Assembly (NCBI RefSeq): GCF_014851395.1
Contig: NW_024044348.1
Span: 28,678,676-28,742,675 of the forward strand
Source of the DNA: Micropterus salmoides
Lineage: Eukaryota > Chordata > Actinopteri > Centrarchiformes > Centrarchidae
Reading direction: 5' to 3'
Length of the DNA: 64,000 bases
Positions 27,001 through 39,300 of this stretch are shown one piece after another. Within the stretch, counting starts at the first letter, position 1. Each line of letters begins with the position of its first letter. A model generated the notes under the pieces. It did no database searches. It saw only the letters and a program-made list of their open reading frames with translations, and was not told the DNA's origin. The position numbers were made by a program, and so were the translations under genes.

Positions 27001-27028
27001 CACTGTGGCCTAAAGGTGAGGCTCTTAC
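16427..27028. other. gene-poor stretch
   Basis: I could not support any exon in these 10.6 kb. A long (AT)n run lies at 17948-18002. Around 17470-17530 the phrase atcagcatcagcccccaaac followed by gtcgggctctag resembles an end of an old DNA transposon, without a matching partner. The segment near 22080-22330 is less AT-rich and has a mixed, non-repetitive composition, as conserved non-coding elements often do, but this is only an impression. If the RII-alpha-domain gene has more 3' exons they should lie here, on the minus strand; I could not identify them. Confidence 0.4.
17948..18002. repeat. (AT)n microsatellite
   Basis: About 27 uninterrupted AT units. They create a false open frame with a poly-Ile/Tyr stretch on the minus strand. 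Confidence 0.97.
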
Positions 27029-28111
27029 CTGCATACGCTTGTATCTTAGGATATGGACAGCATGCGCTAAATGAGGACAAGTGTGGTAAGGGGAACTAAC
27101 AGGTGCCAGATTCAAATAGTCTTTGCCCTCTGCTACAGATGCTGGTCTACTAAAGCCTGTATCCTGAATGCTTCCAACTGTCCTAATTGGCTTTACTCTC
27201 TCCCTCTCTGCCCACAGAACCCTCTGTCCTCTGGTCCTCTCTAGTAACCTGTTGGGGTGAATCCAGTTTTTCTTCCCCAGCTCCTGGACCTTTGGTGTTG
27301 TACATCCTGCACGAGTGCTCTCTGTTTCTGGTTCCCTTGGTTCATGAGTGCTTTCTGGCCTTGGACCACTGGCACCTTTAGGTTTTGCTTCTGCCTTTAT
27401 TGGCCTCAGTGCTCTGTGTGCTGGAGACCTGCTACCGGGCTTTTCTGACAACACCTGCCTTTTCATTGATGACCCTTTCCTGGGTTTAGGGGACACAGCC
27501 TTACTTTGGACCACAGATAACTGGCCTGGAATAGGTGAGAGAACAAGCTTTTGTGTAATTATGGGCACCGGGGTCCTGGGAAGTTTGGAGGGCTTACTGG
27601 CCGTGCGGACTTTGATGCTGACACATCTGTAGGTGTTGAGGATTTTTTAAGAATCGGTGTCGGTATGCGCCAGCATGTTTCTGGCCTTTTTTTGATGTCA
27701 TCAGTGGTTTCTTTACTCTGCTGGAGACTAGCAAACCTCACCGAGGATATTCTAGGTGTCTTCATGCTGACATCGTGCGGAGGTGGTAGAGCAGGCTTCC
27801 CTTCTGCTTTAGCAACAAGGAAAGGTTGTGCAGCTATGTTCTTCCCAAACTGTCTTCCAACACGGGGAGGTGGAGTTGGGTAAATGGGAGTTGCAGAGGG
27901 CTTCTTGTCTTTTCCGGTTGTTTTCTTTGTTCCCAATCTCTCCTTTTGACTCTGAAGTCGTGTTACCACGTTCTCTTCAGTAAAGATGCCAAATCTGAGG
28001 ACAGCTGCTTTAGAGCCTCCTCTATCTCGGCCTGAGATGGAAACTGTGGTGATGTTACAGACTTCTCTGTAATTGGAGTTGTTCCCTTAGTGTTTCTCAG
28101 GAATTTATTCT
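27029..28111 (-). pseudogene. RII-alpha-domain gene, large exon 2 with two frame lesions
   Basis: The exon is bounded by a good acceptor (ccctttccag, intron side of 28111) and a good donor (CAG followed by gtaaga at 27028). It opens in phase 1, matching the phase-1 donor of the exon at 29067-29283. The protein is rich in Pro, Lys, Ser and Arg and looks disordered: EIEEALKQLSSD, then NVVTRLQSQKERLG, IYPTPPPRVGRQFGKN, CWRIPTPILKKSS, and near the end YLNLAPVSSPYH and HILRYKRMQ. Two changes of frame are needed, near 27995 (gatttggc, apparently one T short) and near 27565 (accccggtgccc, apparently one G short). With both corrected, the exon length is consistent with a phase-0 donor. Both lesions are in short homopolymers, so they may be sequencing indels or real pseudogenising deletions. 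I do not recognise this part of the protein. Confidence 0.6.
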
Positions 28112-28433
28112 CTGGAAAGGGCCAATAAAACAACATCTTTACTAAAAGATCCCAATTTTGCCATCAGTCCTGATTCAAATGAATCAACCCCTCTCCCAGG
28201 GGGGTCTGAAATTTTTATACTTTATTTTACATGGGATTTTAGCATGGACATGCTGACTTTTATACTTTATACATACTAAACTTTTATATTTTTATGCTGA
28301 CTATAACACTTTAAACCAAAACATATTCTATAGCATATTCTGTGGCCCCACATCAGTCTAAATAATTTAACATTACTTGACTGATCTATTACAAAGGATA
28401 TAACGGATTGGCTCAGGGTATCAAAAATAATTA

Positions 28434-29036
28434 TTAAGACTATGGCTGTATTCTATACGGAAGGCAGTTGCCTCGCTGCCTTGCCACTATAATAGACTGC
28501 TGCCTCAGAAGGCATAACTTTCAAGTGAAGGCCTCTCTGTTTCAAACAGCCTTCCAGGCCAGCTCTTACAGCAACGTGTGACGTCAGTACGCCGTCTTAC
28601 GTCTCTTCTATCTGTCAGAAGAGACACTAGCCTTAACTAACTAGCTATTGAAAAGCCAAATGGCTAACTATGCCTCAGAAATCATACTGAACAAACTTAG
28701 TTGTTTACAGACACGGGCTAATAGGATAGTTCAGTGTTTAGTTCTCGCTAACTTTTCAATAATCGGAGCGAGAAAACGAAAAACGTTTAAAAACTTATAT
28801 TTGTGCATAAATTCGGCTTGTTTTTCCGCCATCTTGGCAATTTTTAGTAGGCTGCTGCAGCCGTGCTGGTTTATGGATATCGATGCTGCCTTCAAAACCG
28901 GCCGTTACAGGGGCAGTTTGAAGGCATCTCAGGAGACAGGAAAAGATCATTCAAGCTGTTTCGAACAGTACTCGATGCCTCGTTGTCCTGTTAGACACCT
29001 TCTGAGACAGCAGTTTAGTCCGTTTCGAACACAGCC
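28434..29036. mobile_element. possible MITE-like element with degenerate inverted ends
   Basis: The left end (ggctgtattctatacggaag) and the reverse complement of the right end (ggctgtgttcgaaacggact) match at about 13 of the first 17 positions. Internal blocks such as gccttc...tctgtttcaaacag and gaaggcatctcaggagacag versus ctgcctcagaaggcat also mirror each other. No transposase frame is present. I could not identify a clean target duplication. The element lies in the intron of the RII-alpha gene, its right end about 30 bp from the donor of the exon at 29067-29283. Confidence 0.5.
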
Positions 29037-29066
29037 TGTATGTGATATATTTGAACAGCAGCTTAC

Positions 29067-29283
29067 CCCACAGCTCCTGGTAGTGGAAAGAAACTACCTT
29101 GGGATCAGCTTCAGGGTGAGATCTTCTAAAACGGATCAGCTCCAACACATACTGGAGTAAAAAGTCAGGGATGTTGGTAGGTTGAGAGAGGAGTGTCGCT
29201 CTGGAAATACACTCCATCATGCTCCTCAGTCCATACGGACACAAACTCTGAAAATTCATCTTTGTGTCTCGTAGAAAGTACAT
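29067..29283 (-). CDS. RII-alpha dimerization/docking-domain protein, exon 1 (CABYR/SPA17-like)
   Basis: This exon encodes MYFLRDTKMNFQSLCPYGL and the rest of an RII-alpha-type domain: PYGLRSMMECISRATLLSQ, PTNIPDFLLQYVLELIRF, then HYQELW. The pattern PYGL, ISRA.L, P.NI..F, Y..EL..FR is that of the R2D2 domain found in CABYR, SPA17 and ropporin, which binds A-kinase anchoring proteins in the sperm fibrous sheath and ciliary axonemes. I chose the ATG at 29281-29283; a second ATG (29257-29259, MNFQSL) is possible. The exon ends at TGGG followed by gtaagc, phase 1, and joins the exon at 27029-28111 to give ELW-ENKFLRN. A possible acceptor (ccttacag) lies just upstream of the ATG, so a 5' non-coding exon may exist. 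Family resemblance is good for the domain; the exact orthologue is uncertain. Confidence 0.68.
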
Positions 29284-32200
29284 TTTCCTACTGTAAGGTT
29301 AGACTGTGTGATCTGAACTGAGCTCCACTTAGAACGTCTTTGTGATGTTTTGGGGTTCTATTCACTTTGATGGTTTTTTCTGGAATGCTTCCATGATCGA
29401 CTGTTAAACAGTCTGTCAACTGTCTTAATTAATAATAATCATCTCACACACTTAATTCATCATTCAGAATCCCCAAATGGTCGAATTTTTTATTAGTCAA
29501 ATTATTTGCAGCCACTCTCCTTGCTGCTTAAAATCTGTTGCACACACATCCAGTGTCATATACAAAATACAAGCAAGATAATTACCTTGAGTAATTGTTA
29601 AAAATGACAAACTGCAGTTTCACTTTTTATCTTTTGGCCTGCAATTTTTCTGAAGCATTTATGATTACTAAGTGGCAGTAGATCAGTATTTCCAGTAAAT
29701 AAGCCTAATTAATGTGTAACTATTTTATTACTATTACCAAAACATATTGTGGGGGAATTCCACAGTTCCATTAGTTTATTTTTGTTTGTAGATACATGTT
29801 GAATCTCCATAGCATTTGTTTATTTCTACAATATATATCTTTCAGCAAATACAATTATTTGAGTTAGGGAAAGATAGTTGTTGAATAATTTTTTAATGCT
29901 GGTTTCTGTTGACCAGTGTTTACATATGTTATTACTATATTTAATGATCAGATAACACAAAAGACTCTTTACCACCTTCATAGACAGTCAGACTGTGGTA
30001 TTTTCATCTTGGAGGCCTGGTTGATAACATTATCTGATAAAATGCAAGCAGGGAGGGTATGGAGATATCATACATACTAAGACTTATTGGTCACTGTAGT
30101 TATTCCTCCTCTATACTGGCCTTAAATAACTTCTAAAATGTGTGTGATGCAAAAGATGGGGGACAATATCCCTCAAATTAAGTGAAAATCCTTTTCAGTT
30201 TAGCTGAAGATAATTTCCAGCAGTCTGTTAGACAAACCACAAGGGTATCTTCCAATGTTGGAGTTTTTATGACCAGATTCCCTCTTTCCCTCCCTCTTTG
30301 TGTTATATTGTACTAAAATGATTTTGGAAGATACCACATTTGATTTGACATATCTAGTTTCTGCCCAGCTGCAGCTCGTCAACAGTAAATCAGTGTCAGC
30401 ATACAAAAAGAGGGCAGCTTGCAGTTAGACTTGCCATTAAGTCAATGTTGTTTTGCTACTGTAGACTGCCAGTGTTTTTGTTTGTGTGTTTACCAGTTAC
30501 TAACCTGTTCATGTCCTACCTGCTATGACTTGCTTCCTTCAGTAACCTCTTACCAGTTCCTTATTTTACTATTACTTTGTAAAGTACTTTCTAAACAGTT
30601 TCCGAGTGTAGCGGTTAGCATACTCAGGGATATGTGTTAGCACCAGCACAGGACATTTCACTTCTCTACTGGAGATACTGTATATGATTTTGGTGGCACA
30701 AATATAGCAGAATAACATGAGGTGAGCCAACTCTTAACGTTACTTAATTTTAAATTCAGCCAACAACAGCAACAAAGCTTCTTCATCAGGGCTGTGATGG
30801 TAAAACTAAAGCGTTAGCTTATGTAAGATAAACAACAAATTATTTCTAATGACTTTCTTAAAGCTCTTTGGGGTATGACGTTAATGGCTGACTTGCTGAC
30901 GTCCCCGCCTTTTGCCATGAGAAGCTGGCAGCAGCGTGTGAGTGAATCTAGATAACGGCCAAGTGCTCTGTGATGTGCCGCGCACAACGCTTACATGTAC
31001 TTGGAGAGCTGAAAAGTGGGTCACCCAGCCCACTGAGATTCAGCCTGTACCATTCACTGATGTGGAAATAAGTCTCCTGCATCAGGCCCAGCAAGCAAGG
31101 CTGCACTACCGAACACTGCCACAGTCAGCACCCAGCTTTGCACTACACAACACTCTACAATGAGTCATTCTGACCAGATCTTTGTTTATAATACAGGACT
31201 ACAGCCATTGTTTTGTCATTTTCAGCACATGCTAAGAGGAGAATGTGTTGTATTGAGACAGTAATGCATGCTGCTGCAAACTGTGTGGATGTGCTAAAAA
31301 TGGCATTTTCTGGATTCTCCTCATGGATGCCTCAAAAGGAAATTCACCTTAAGAAAATAATAAGCCTGAATGTTATTATCATAATTTAGCAAAATAGTAC
31401 TTTAACATGTGATTTAGTTGACATACTTTGGAGAACTTCCTTGGTAATGGACAACAGGCTCGATTTGTGCACTAGAACTTGAATCTTGTTTTTTATTTGA
31501 ATATTTAGCATTGAGGTTTATTATATCGCTAGGTGAACCGCACCAATGCTATTCTTTGTTCAAGGACTGGCATTATGACTTTTTTCATTTTCATGCGTCA
31601 CTGGCAAATAGAACTGGTAACTGTGTATTTCATCTGCCTTCATGAGAGTTATGCAGACAAAGCAAACAATGAAAGCAGGTGCAATGCTAGACCACTCTCA
31701 GTTAACCACATCACTGCTGTTGACAGAGTGCAAAACAGTAAAAATGTATTTTTTGTATTGCTAGCAGGTGTAAACACAGAGAATTAGAACCTGTGTATTT
31801 GTATGACTCTGCCAGGCCTACTGTAACATATGCAGGGATTTGTGCTCCTGCAGCATTGACATCAGGTCAGAGTTGGATGTAATGTAAGGGCAAGTAAAAC
31901 GCTTGTCAGATGACTGATGGCCAGGAGCAGCACTTTACTCTGAGCAAGCCCTCACTGGCAGGCAACATGCAGGCTTTAATACACATGCATTGCCCAAAGC
32001 TGAAGGTTTACATTGCCATGGTTGGCTCACAGCTATAGCTGGATCAACTCACTGCTGGCCAAATGTAAAGCCAGTGAGACAGGCATGCTGTCAGTCCATC
32101 AAGGCATCCCTTATCAGCAATGGACCTGTGTGGTTTGGGCTATAAGAAGTAGAACACTGGTAAAAGTAGCAAATAAATATCGGAAAACAGCACGATATAT

Positions 32201-34396
32201 TGAGCTTAACATTCCTTCCATGGCTCTTGAATCATTGTAACTACATAATAAAACTCCTGCTTCCTTCATCCAATCCTCTCACTTGCATGAACAAGGGAGT
32301 CAAGGATGCACCATTTCTTCACTTCAGATGTGTCACAGTGTCACACATTGCCTGTGGTTGTAGTATAGAAAATTGGTATACACTGAATTTTAAAGCTGCT
32401 CCCCCTCTGGGGTCCTTTTGTGGCCAGCCAACAGTGAATAGAAAGCGGCACACAGAACCCTGGGGAGAGAAGAAGCTTGGGCAAATAGTCCACAGCCATT
32501 ACTGACAGCTCTCTGGTTTCTCTGCCAGTCGTGCCCCTGTGAGCTCACCTTTTACAGATATTTCATAGGATACATTGAAGCTTATTGTAAAGCACACTGA
32601 ATTTAATATAACTCCAGAGATATGTAGTCCAAATAAAGCAGATGACTTCCTCCATATTCATCCTCCTCTCAATTCCCTCTCTCCCTGACGTCATTCATTT
32701 ATCTTCCGCTTCATCCTCCATTGTCTTTCTCCTCAGGCCTTCTCTGTTTAGTTTGGGGAATATTTGATTGGCAGGTTGTAACGCAGTAGGGCTGACATTG
32801 AGAAAAGGTCTTATCTGTAAGTAGCATTGCTTCTTATAGTAATTTCAGAGAATAGCCAAATGAATGCTCAGAAATAGAGCACACACAAATGTTGACGCTG
32901 AGAAACAGGGACATACATGTAGACAACCACATGTTTGTGGGTATGAAATCTTCCAGTCAACATACTATGCAGTGTTTCACATGAAAAGAAAAAACAGCTT
33001 AAATAAGTATACACACAGTAGAAGAATATATATTGCCACACAAAGGAAAACACTCTTATGTGTTTAGTTAAAGATTTCTTCTGCGTTATTTAAAGGCAAA
33101 CTATAGGAAAGCCAGTAGAGGTGGAGTGACATTCAGCTAAGGTCATGCGCCAGACCTGTACCCATGATGTCATCACCACATGTCTTACAACTACAACCAC
33201 TACGACACCAGCAGCTTTTATATGGGGATGTAAAGCAGGAATAGCTGTAAAAAAATAAAAAAAAGTATTTCAGTCAATATAATGCTTTTAGTGTAAGAGG
33301 TTGAAATTGAACGAGTCAATACCCAATGATAAATAATCTAATCTAAGATGGATTGCACAGTGCCATACAGGGCAGGCAAATGTAGACAATAATGTTGTAA
33401 ATTGTACAGACTGGATGGTCATGGTGTCTGGCAAAGATGATAAAAATACAATACACTACTGGGATGTAATGAAGGAGGGTCACCATGGTTGAAATGTCAT
33501 TTTATAAATAAGTAAAGAGCCACTTAAATTGGCACTTTTGTGGTGGCATTTCTCCTGGAGTTTTTGAATCTGATCTTTCTTTTATGTGCTGTTGCTAACT
33601 GAATACTAGGACCCTCAGTTTCCACAAGCACAAATAATGATCTGCAAATACTTGCCAACCCAGGTGGTCTTCTGCTGTACACAGAACTGTCAGCGAGCAC
33701 ATACAGTTCAGCGATGAACCCGAGCTGGGCTGACACTGAAGGTGGAGACTGTAGTAGCGTAGTTAGCACAAGCAGCGAGAGGCAGGATGAATGGGCCGAC
33801 TCAAGAGCTTTGCACAGTTATTTCTCCACAGGCAGGGAGCTCTACCTCATGAGTTCAGCCCTCACCTGACTCTCTGTGCTCCACTCGTCTGTCTTTCCAG
33901 TGAAATATAGGGCATGCTAAACTAGCCCAGGGACCACTCTGCTGCTGGAGGAGGGACACACAATGTACACTCTAACATCACACATTCAGACAGGTGCATT
34001 GGCGAGTACAGTAAAGTGTGAGAATGCATGCATGCGTGTTTGTATTGTCTATATGCTTCTGCGGGATATTGTGCATTCATGTGTGGGTTTGTGCATATGT
34101 GTCCCCCCTCAGAGCTCTGCAGAGGAGCCTCGCTCTCTGATTAACAGTGATGAGTGGCTGACGATGGTGAGCCCAACCCCTCTGTCACTCAGCGAGAGCT
34201 TTTATCTAACTCCTTGGGGGATTATGCCATGTGATGTCGGCACAGTGCTCCTGTCTTAACTCTGTGCCCTCATCTCACACTCTTATCTCTATCACCTCCC
34301 TCTCTTTTTTTGTCTGTCTCCCCTGTACACTTAAACACACACACAGACCCACCCACCCCACCACAGACACTGGCACAGACAGACTGACAAGAAGAC
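29284..34396. other. gene-free stretch upstream of the RII-alpha gene
   Basis: No convincing exon is seen. A small region near 30870-30990 has more CpG than its surroundings and contains tgacgttaatg and ctgacgtcccc, cAMP-response-element-like motifs; it might be a promoter of the minus-strand RII-alpha gene. The plus-strand open frame at 30942-31163 there has no recognisable domain. Confidence 0.35.
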
Positions 34397-34650
34397 AGGA
34401 AGAGCGGATTGCCCGAATTGAAAGATCGGTAGTTCGATTCCCAGCTCCATCAGTCTGCATGTCGAAGTGTTCTTGGCAAGATACAGAACTCCATATTGCT
34501 GAGTGTCTGAATGAATAGTTTATTTCTTTCTCATGTGCAGATGGCACCTTGCATGGGTATGTGTGCGAATGGAGTGAATGTGACATGTAGGAAAAAAATG
34601 CTTTGAGTAGTCAGAAGACTAAAAAGGGCTTACAAGTACAGTCCATTTCT
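34397..34650 (+). repeat. SINE-like dispersed fish repeat
   Basis: The segment runs from a tRNA-like part (gagcggattgcccg, tagttcgattcccagctcc, a B-box-like motif) through cagtctgcatgtcgaagtgt and cttggcaagatacagaactc to gagtagtcagaagactaaaa and aagtacagtccattt. I recognise this order of motifs from a very common fish interspersed repeat, in which the text is usually gtcgaagtgtccttgggcaa and later gcgctatataagtgcagtcc. This copy is diverged. Confidence 0.75.
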
Positions 34651-35744
34651 CTCTCACCGTTTGTATTTGATGACATTAGTATTGAGTGTTTTGAGGGGAA
34701 ACTGGTGTGATGAAGAAGTCTATTTCACTTCCTCTGCTTGAGAGGGTAATATAAGGGATATACAGTATAATACACATTTGCACAATTCTACAGCCAAGTA
34801 TGAGGTCGGAGCACCACATGAGGTCCAACACTCAGGCTGCAGCCTCTCCTAATGGGAGTGGCAACGGGTTACTGTGCTTCTTTTCATGAATCCTTGGAAA
34901 GGCTCACACTGCACTCCAGTGGCGCATAAAAGAATGACATCTTTAGGTATGACTGATTATTAACCAGAGGCTATGCTGGAGTGAAAAAGGTGGGGCACAA
35001 AGCAACTGAGAGCATATTACCTGACAGGTGAGTGCCCAAAGGGAAGCTGGGAGGCTGGTAATTACTATGCAGGATTTATTTAACTGTAGCCTGGGCCCTA
35101 GAGACATCATGTTTTGTGTATATGCAATTATCCCCCTGTGGAACTAGTATCTTTAAGAAAGTAACTCCACTGGAAATGTCTATTGCATCCGTTTATTTGC
35201 CTTCTTGTCAAGAGTTAGATTATGAAGATACCACTGTTACGCTGTCTTTTACCTGTGTTAAATTTGAAGCTACATCCCATTAGCTTAAAACAGCTAAAAC
35301 CTTACCTCTTACAGATTACCTCTGTCTAAGGTGTCAAAACCTGCCTACCAGCACCTCTAACGCTCACCAATTAACATGTCATATCACATAGTTTGTGTAA
35401 TGCATACGAAATCAACAAAATGTGGTTTTACAGCCCAGACTATTTCCTAAATACTATCAGTGACTTTCTGGAGTCTTGTAGGCTAAGCTAACTGTTGCTA
35501 GCTGTAGCTCCATATTTACCACATGCGAGGGGTGTCTGTGTTCTCTCTCGGCAAGAAAGCGAATAAGCTTATTTCCCAAAATGTTGAACTGCCCCCCTCC
35601 AGTGTATTTTGACATTTCTATGATATTTCATATTTTTCTGAGTCATTTCCTTACAATGTTGATTACCCACATAGTTCGGCAAATATTTTTTGAAAAATGG
35701 CTTAATTTTGTGCTCGAAGTTGCAAAAGTTGCTTAGTTGTTAAA
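34651..35744. other. non-coding stretch
   Basis: Nothing recognisable apart from simple AT-rich sequence. Confidence 0.4.
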
Positions 35745-36350
35745 ATGGGCTGGTGACGTATGACTATAGTAATTCCATAAGTCAGACGTCATTCTCCAAA
35801 CTTGCGCAGGCGCACTGTAATGCCTCGTTAACGCCGTCACGGCTGGTTAAGTCAGAGGTCAAACCGATAAACATTGTTGTGACCTCGCTAACCAATCATG
35901 TAATTTGCTTAGAACTTACAGTAAGTATGTCCCTCTGGGTCTGATTGTTGGTTTGTCTTTCTAGTTTAGTTAGCTAAGTTAATTAAGCTGTAGTTAGCCA
36001 GGTGTAGTTAGCTAGCATAGTTATTGCAGAAAGTTAGCTAACAGAGGGTCTTCATGTTATTTTTTTGTTTCCTCCTCTTGGTTTAGTGTGCTGGTCATTT
36101 TCATTATGGCATTTGGAGGACAGATGACGCGTCGCACTTTCACCTGCCACCGTCTTATACACAGTCTGCAACATGCATGTTACTGACGGCCGTTTCACCA
36201 GTGCATCGGCGGAGGCACCCACCACACCCCCGCGGTAAAGTAAGCGCACCACAAAACGTAGTGGGAGTTATCGTGTGCAGTGCGTGACAGGACCATCGAC
36301 TGTATGATTGATAACAGCTGATACGTGCACATTAGTTTTTATCATGGGTA
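35745..36350. promoter_or_regulatory. CpG-rich candidate promoter
   Basis: In an otherwise CpG-poor window this segment holds many CpGs. Core-promoter-associated motifs occur together: tgacgtat and agacgtcat (CRE-like), cttgcgcaggcgcactg (NRF-1-like), and aaccaatcatg (CCAAT). Donor-like sequences follow on the plus strand (acagtaagtatg at about 35918; atgggtaagtaa at about 36344), so a plus-strand transcript could start here; a minus-strand one is equally possible. I found no coding exon to attach it to. Confidence 0.4.
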
Positions 36351-39300
36351 AGTAATAGCTTCTCCTGCCAGACAGTAAAGTGTACTAAACTTTACAGTGT
36401 AGTGATGTTAACACAGCATATCGTTAGTGAACACTCCACCCGGTCAGTTTTTGGTTGTCATGGTAATGTATTACGTCCGACTATTAGCCACACCCCCATT
36501 CTCTGTTTGAGAAAGAACGTTAACCAAAAACGGCAGTTAAAACTGGCTGGAGGGGGCTTTACAGGTATATACATATCTGAAATACCAGCAGCAACAAAGT
36601 GACAAAATAACACCAAGCTAACATAAAGATGATGCCTTCAGAATAACATGACTGGAAATAATAGACAGAAATAATTGGTTCAGTCTTTCATTATATGCTG
36701 TATAGGCCTACATAATATGCGCTACTTTAGAACATACTGCGGTCTTTTTGTTAATGACGATATTTTTACATAATCTCACACTAAATCATCTTCAGGGCCC
36801 TTTTTTAATTTCCTTCCCACAGTTAAGAAGGTGAAATTCATTTTAATCTATGAATGCAAACCAGCACAGCACAATATGTCATACACAGAGATATAACACA
36901 AAGGTCAAAATGATTGGAATAAGAAAAGAAAAAACTCAAGAAACCAAGCTCCCTCGTATCTTAAATGTCATTTTTGGGAACGTAAATGCCAGGAGTTAAA
37001 CTGACTGATGAATCTTTGGAGACAAAAGAAAGAAATAAAGACAAGAAAACAAAGGTGAGATTAAAGTTATGCTGAACAATGCAGAGCTTGGTTGAGATAA
37101 AAACACTCACCGAGCCGTACTTTTTTCAATGTTTATTTACAGAAGAGTGGTTTGAGAGTTGCTGTAAGTTTTGACATTTTCACATATTGTAACACAGTGG
37201 AAATAATTCTACAAACCATCCTGTGACAGTTCCTCTGAACAAGCAATGTTTCTATCACAAATCATGGCTACGGTCGCCATGACTAACACTGAGTAATCCA
37301 TCTGCCATTTTACAGACTAAGAAAATTGCACTTCTAGAGATGTAAAGATGACAGTCCACAGTTGCTCATGGCCCAAGAATAAGTGCTTATCTATTAAGTG
37401 CTCCTACAATTAGCTCCTACAGTAGCATCTTTTGACACGGATGAGGTCTTGTTTGAGACATTATGATTTCAAAGGTGTCTGAGTAGCTGCAGAGCGTCGC
37501 TGGTGGCACATGACCACAGATTCTGAGTCTGTGCTTGTACATTCTGAGAAGCACAACTGAGCTGGTCCACACAAAACTATCGAAGATGTACAAAAAATGC
37601 ACAATTATGTGACATCACTGGACGAAGCAGCTCACCACAAAGCACCAGAATCTACTGAGAACAGCCAGAGAGACAGAAAATACACTGAGTGATTTGTACA
37701 AAACAAAGTATAATTTATGCATAAGAGTTTTCCTTGATTTACTTTCCCAAAGGACAAAATGAGGCTATTTTTGACAACAAGTGACATGTATCTGAGTCGT
37801 ATATGCTGGCATGATCCTCTACAATTTCATGCAAAAATGGGGCACCTGAGTAGAGAAGAGACAATTTTGAAATGGCTGTCTGCACTGAGAGGTATGACCT
37901 GTGTGGGGAGGATGTCCTTTTAGCCCTACTCCCTTCTTAGTACTTCTAGGTTGTGTTAAAGTGGTATTCTATCAAAATGTGACTCTGTTATTAAGCAATA
38001 GCAGAAACATTTTTGCTGTTTCTCCTATGATTTTTGTTTGAAGCAGGGGTACCTTCTGAGTGATACCAAACTTGGTCATAACTACTATTGCAGAATAACA
38101 ATGTAAAAGTTAATTTAGATTACTTCCACTGACCCCTCCACCAAGAGACTAAACAATCCAGGTCACTGTAATGAGCAAAAACTCACTGAGGTAAAAAGAA
38201 ACAGTCAATCCTGTCCACTATGGAAAAATTCACGAAACAACAGGATGCTTACATATACGTATATATGTTCTACTCCTTTCAAAATGTGCAGTAGCAAGAA
38301 ACTGATTAGAATTAAATCAATGAGTTACCAACATGAGGTATGCTGTTTAAAAAAAACTTATTAAGGAGGTTGAAATGAACAAAATAATAAGTATATATCA
38401 TCTCTACAAAATGAGATATTTTCCAGATCTGATTGTTTTACCCAACAAAAAGACAAACAAAAGAATGCATGTACATGTATTTCAAAGATAGTAGTTAAAA
38501 GAGTTAATAGAGCTTCTATAAGGAGAGCATATATCCTTTATGCTGCATGCAGGTTTTATGCTAATCTCCATTTCAGATCCTCTGTGTTGGTTCCACAGGC
38601 CACAATAATCCACTACTGCATTGAGACTTTAAACACAGGCAAAACAGCATGGGTCAAAATATTTTTTGGGGAAAGAGTAATTTACATTGTACAATTTCAG
38701 TGTCCAAAAAAGAGTTTGGCAGCTACATTATCATAAAATCTAACTCCTGCATCGCTGATGTGATAGTGTCTTTGATGAATTGAATAATATCCCAAAACTG
38801 CAACTCACTGGCACAAATCAATTCATTTCCATTAGAACAAATTAGTGCAGTGGTGTAGATCATTTACTTTCTCTGTTACTGGGCAGCAAATAATTTGTAC
38901 TTTATGTTTGTCTACTTGATTGGTCTGTCTGCAGTGACCATAGAGATGTTTTCACTTTCCACAGTTGCTTTACAGTCTATAGAAATATACAGACAAAATA
39001 AAAATCTTGTGTATTATTTTCTTATTAAATTGGCCATGTTAAGTGAGGGAAAACTTTGCAAATTTTATACTCAAATAATCTCAATATTCAAATGAAATGT
39101 CTAAAAGGCAATTTCATTTTTGTCACCTTTTTGTCAACTTATGGCCCTGATTCAGTGACCTCCATCCACTTGGCTGTAAGCTGCAAATACTGCAGCTTAG
39201 GCCTCAATATGTGCGTATGGTGTAGTGAATGGAAGAACTGAACCCAGGTCTGGATGAAAACTATCAGAGCAGCAGCAACACAGGGATTTTAACACGTCTC

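Noticed and set aside
28648..29160. 170-codon open frame on the plus strand
   Set aside because: It overlaps the inverted-repeat element and the opposite strand of the RII-alpha exon; the minus-strand reading has the recognisable domain.
30942..31163. 73-codon open frame on the plus strand
   Set aside because: Its codon use is not absurd, but it has no known domain and no splice partner, so I do not call a gene.
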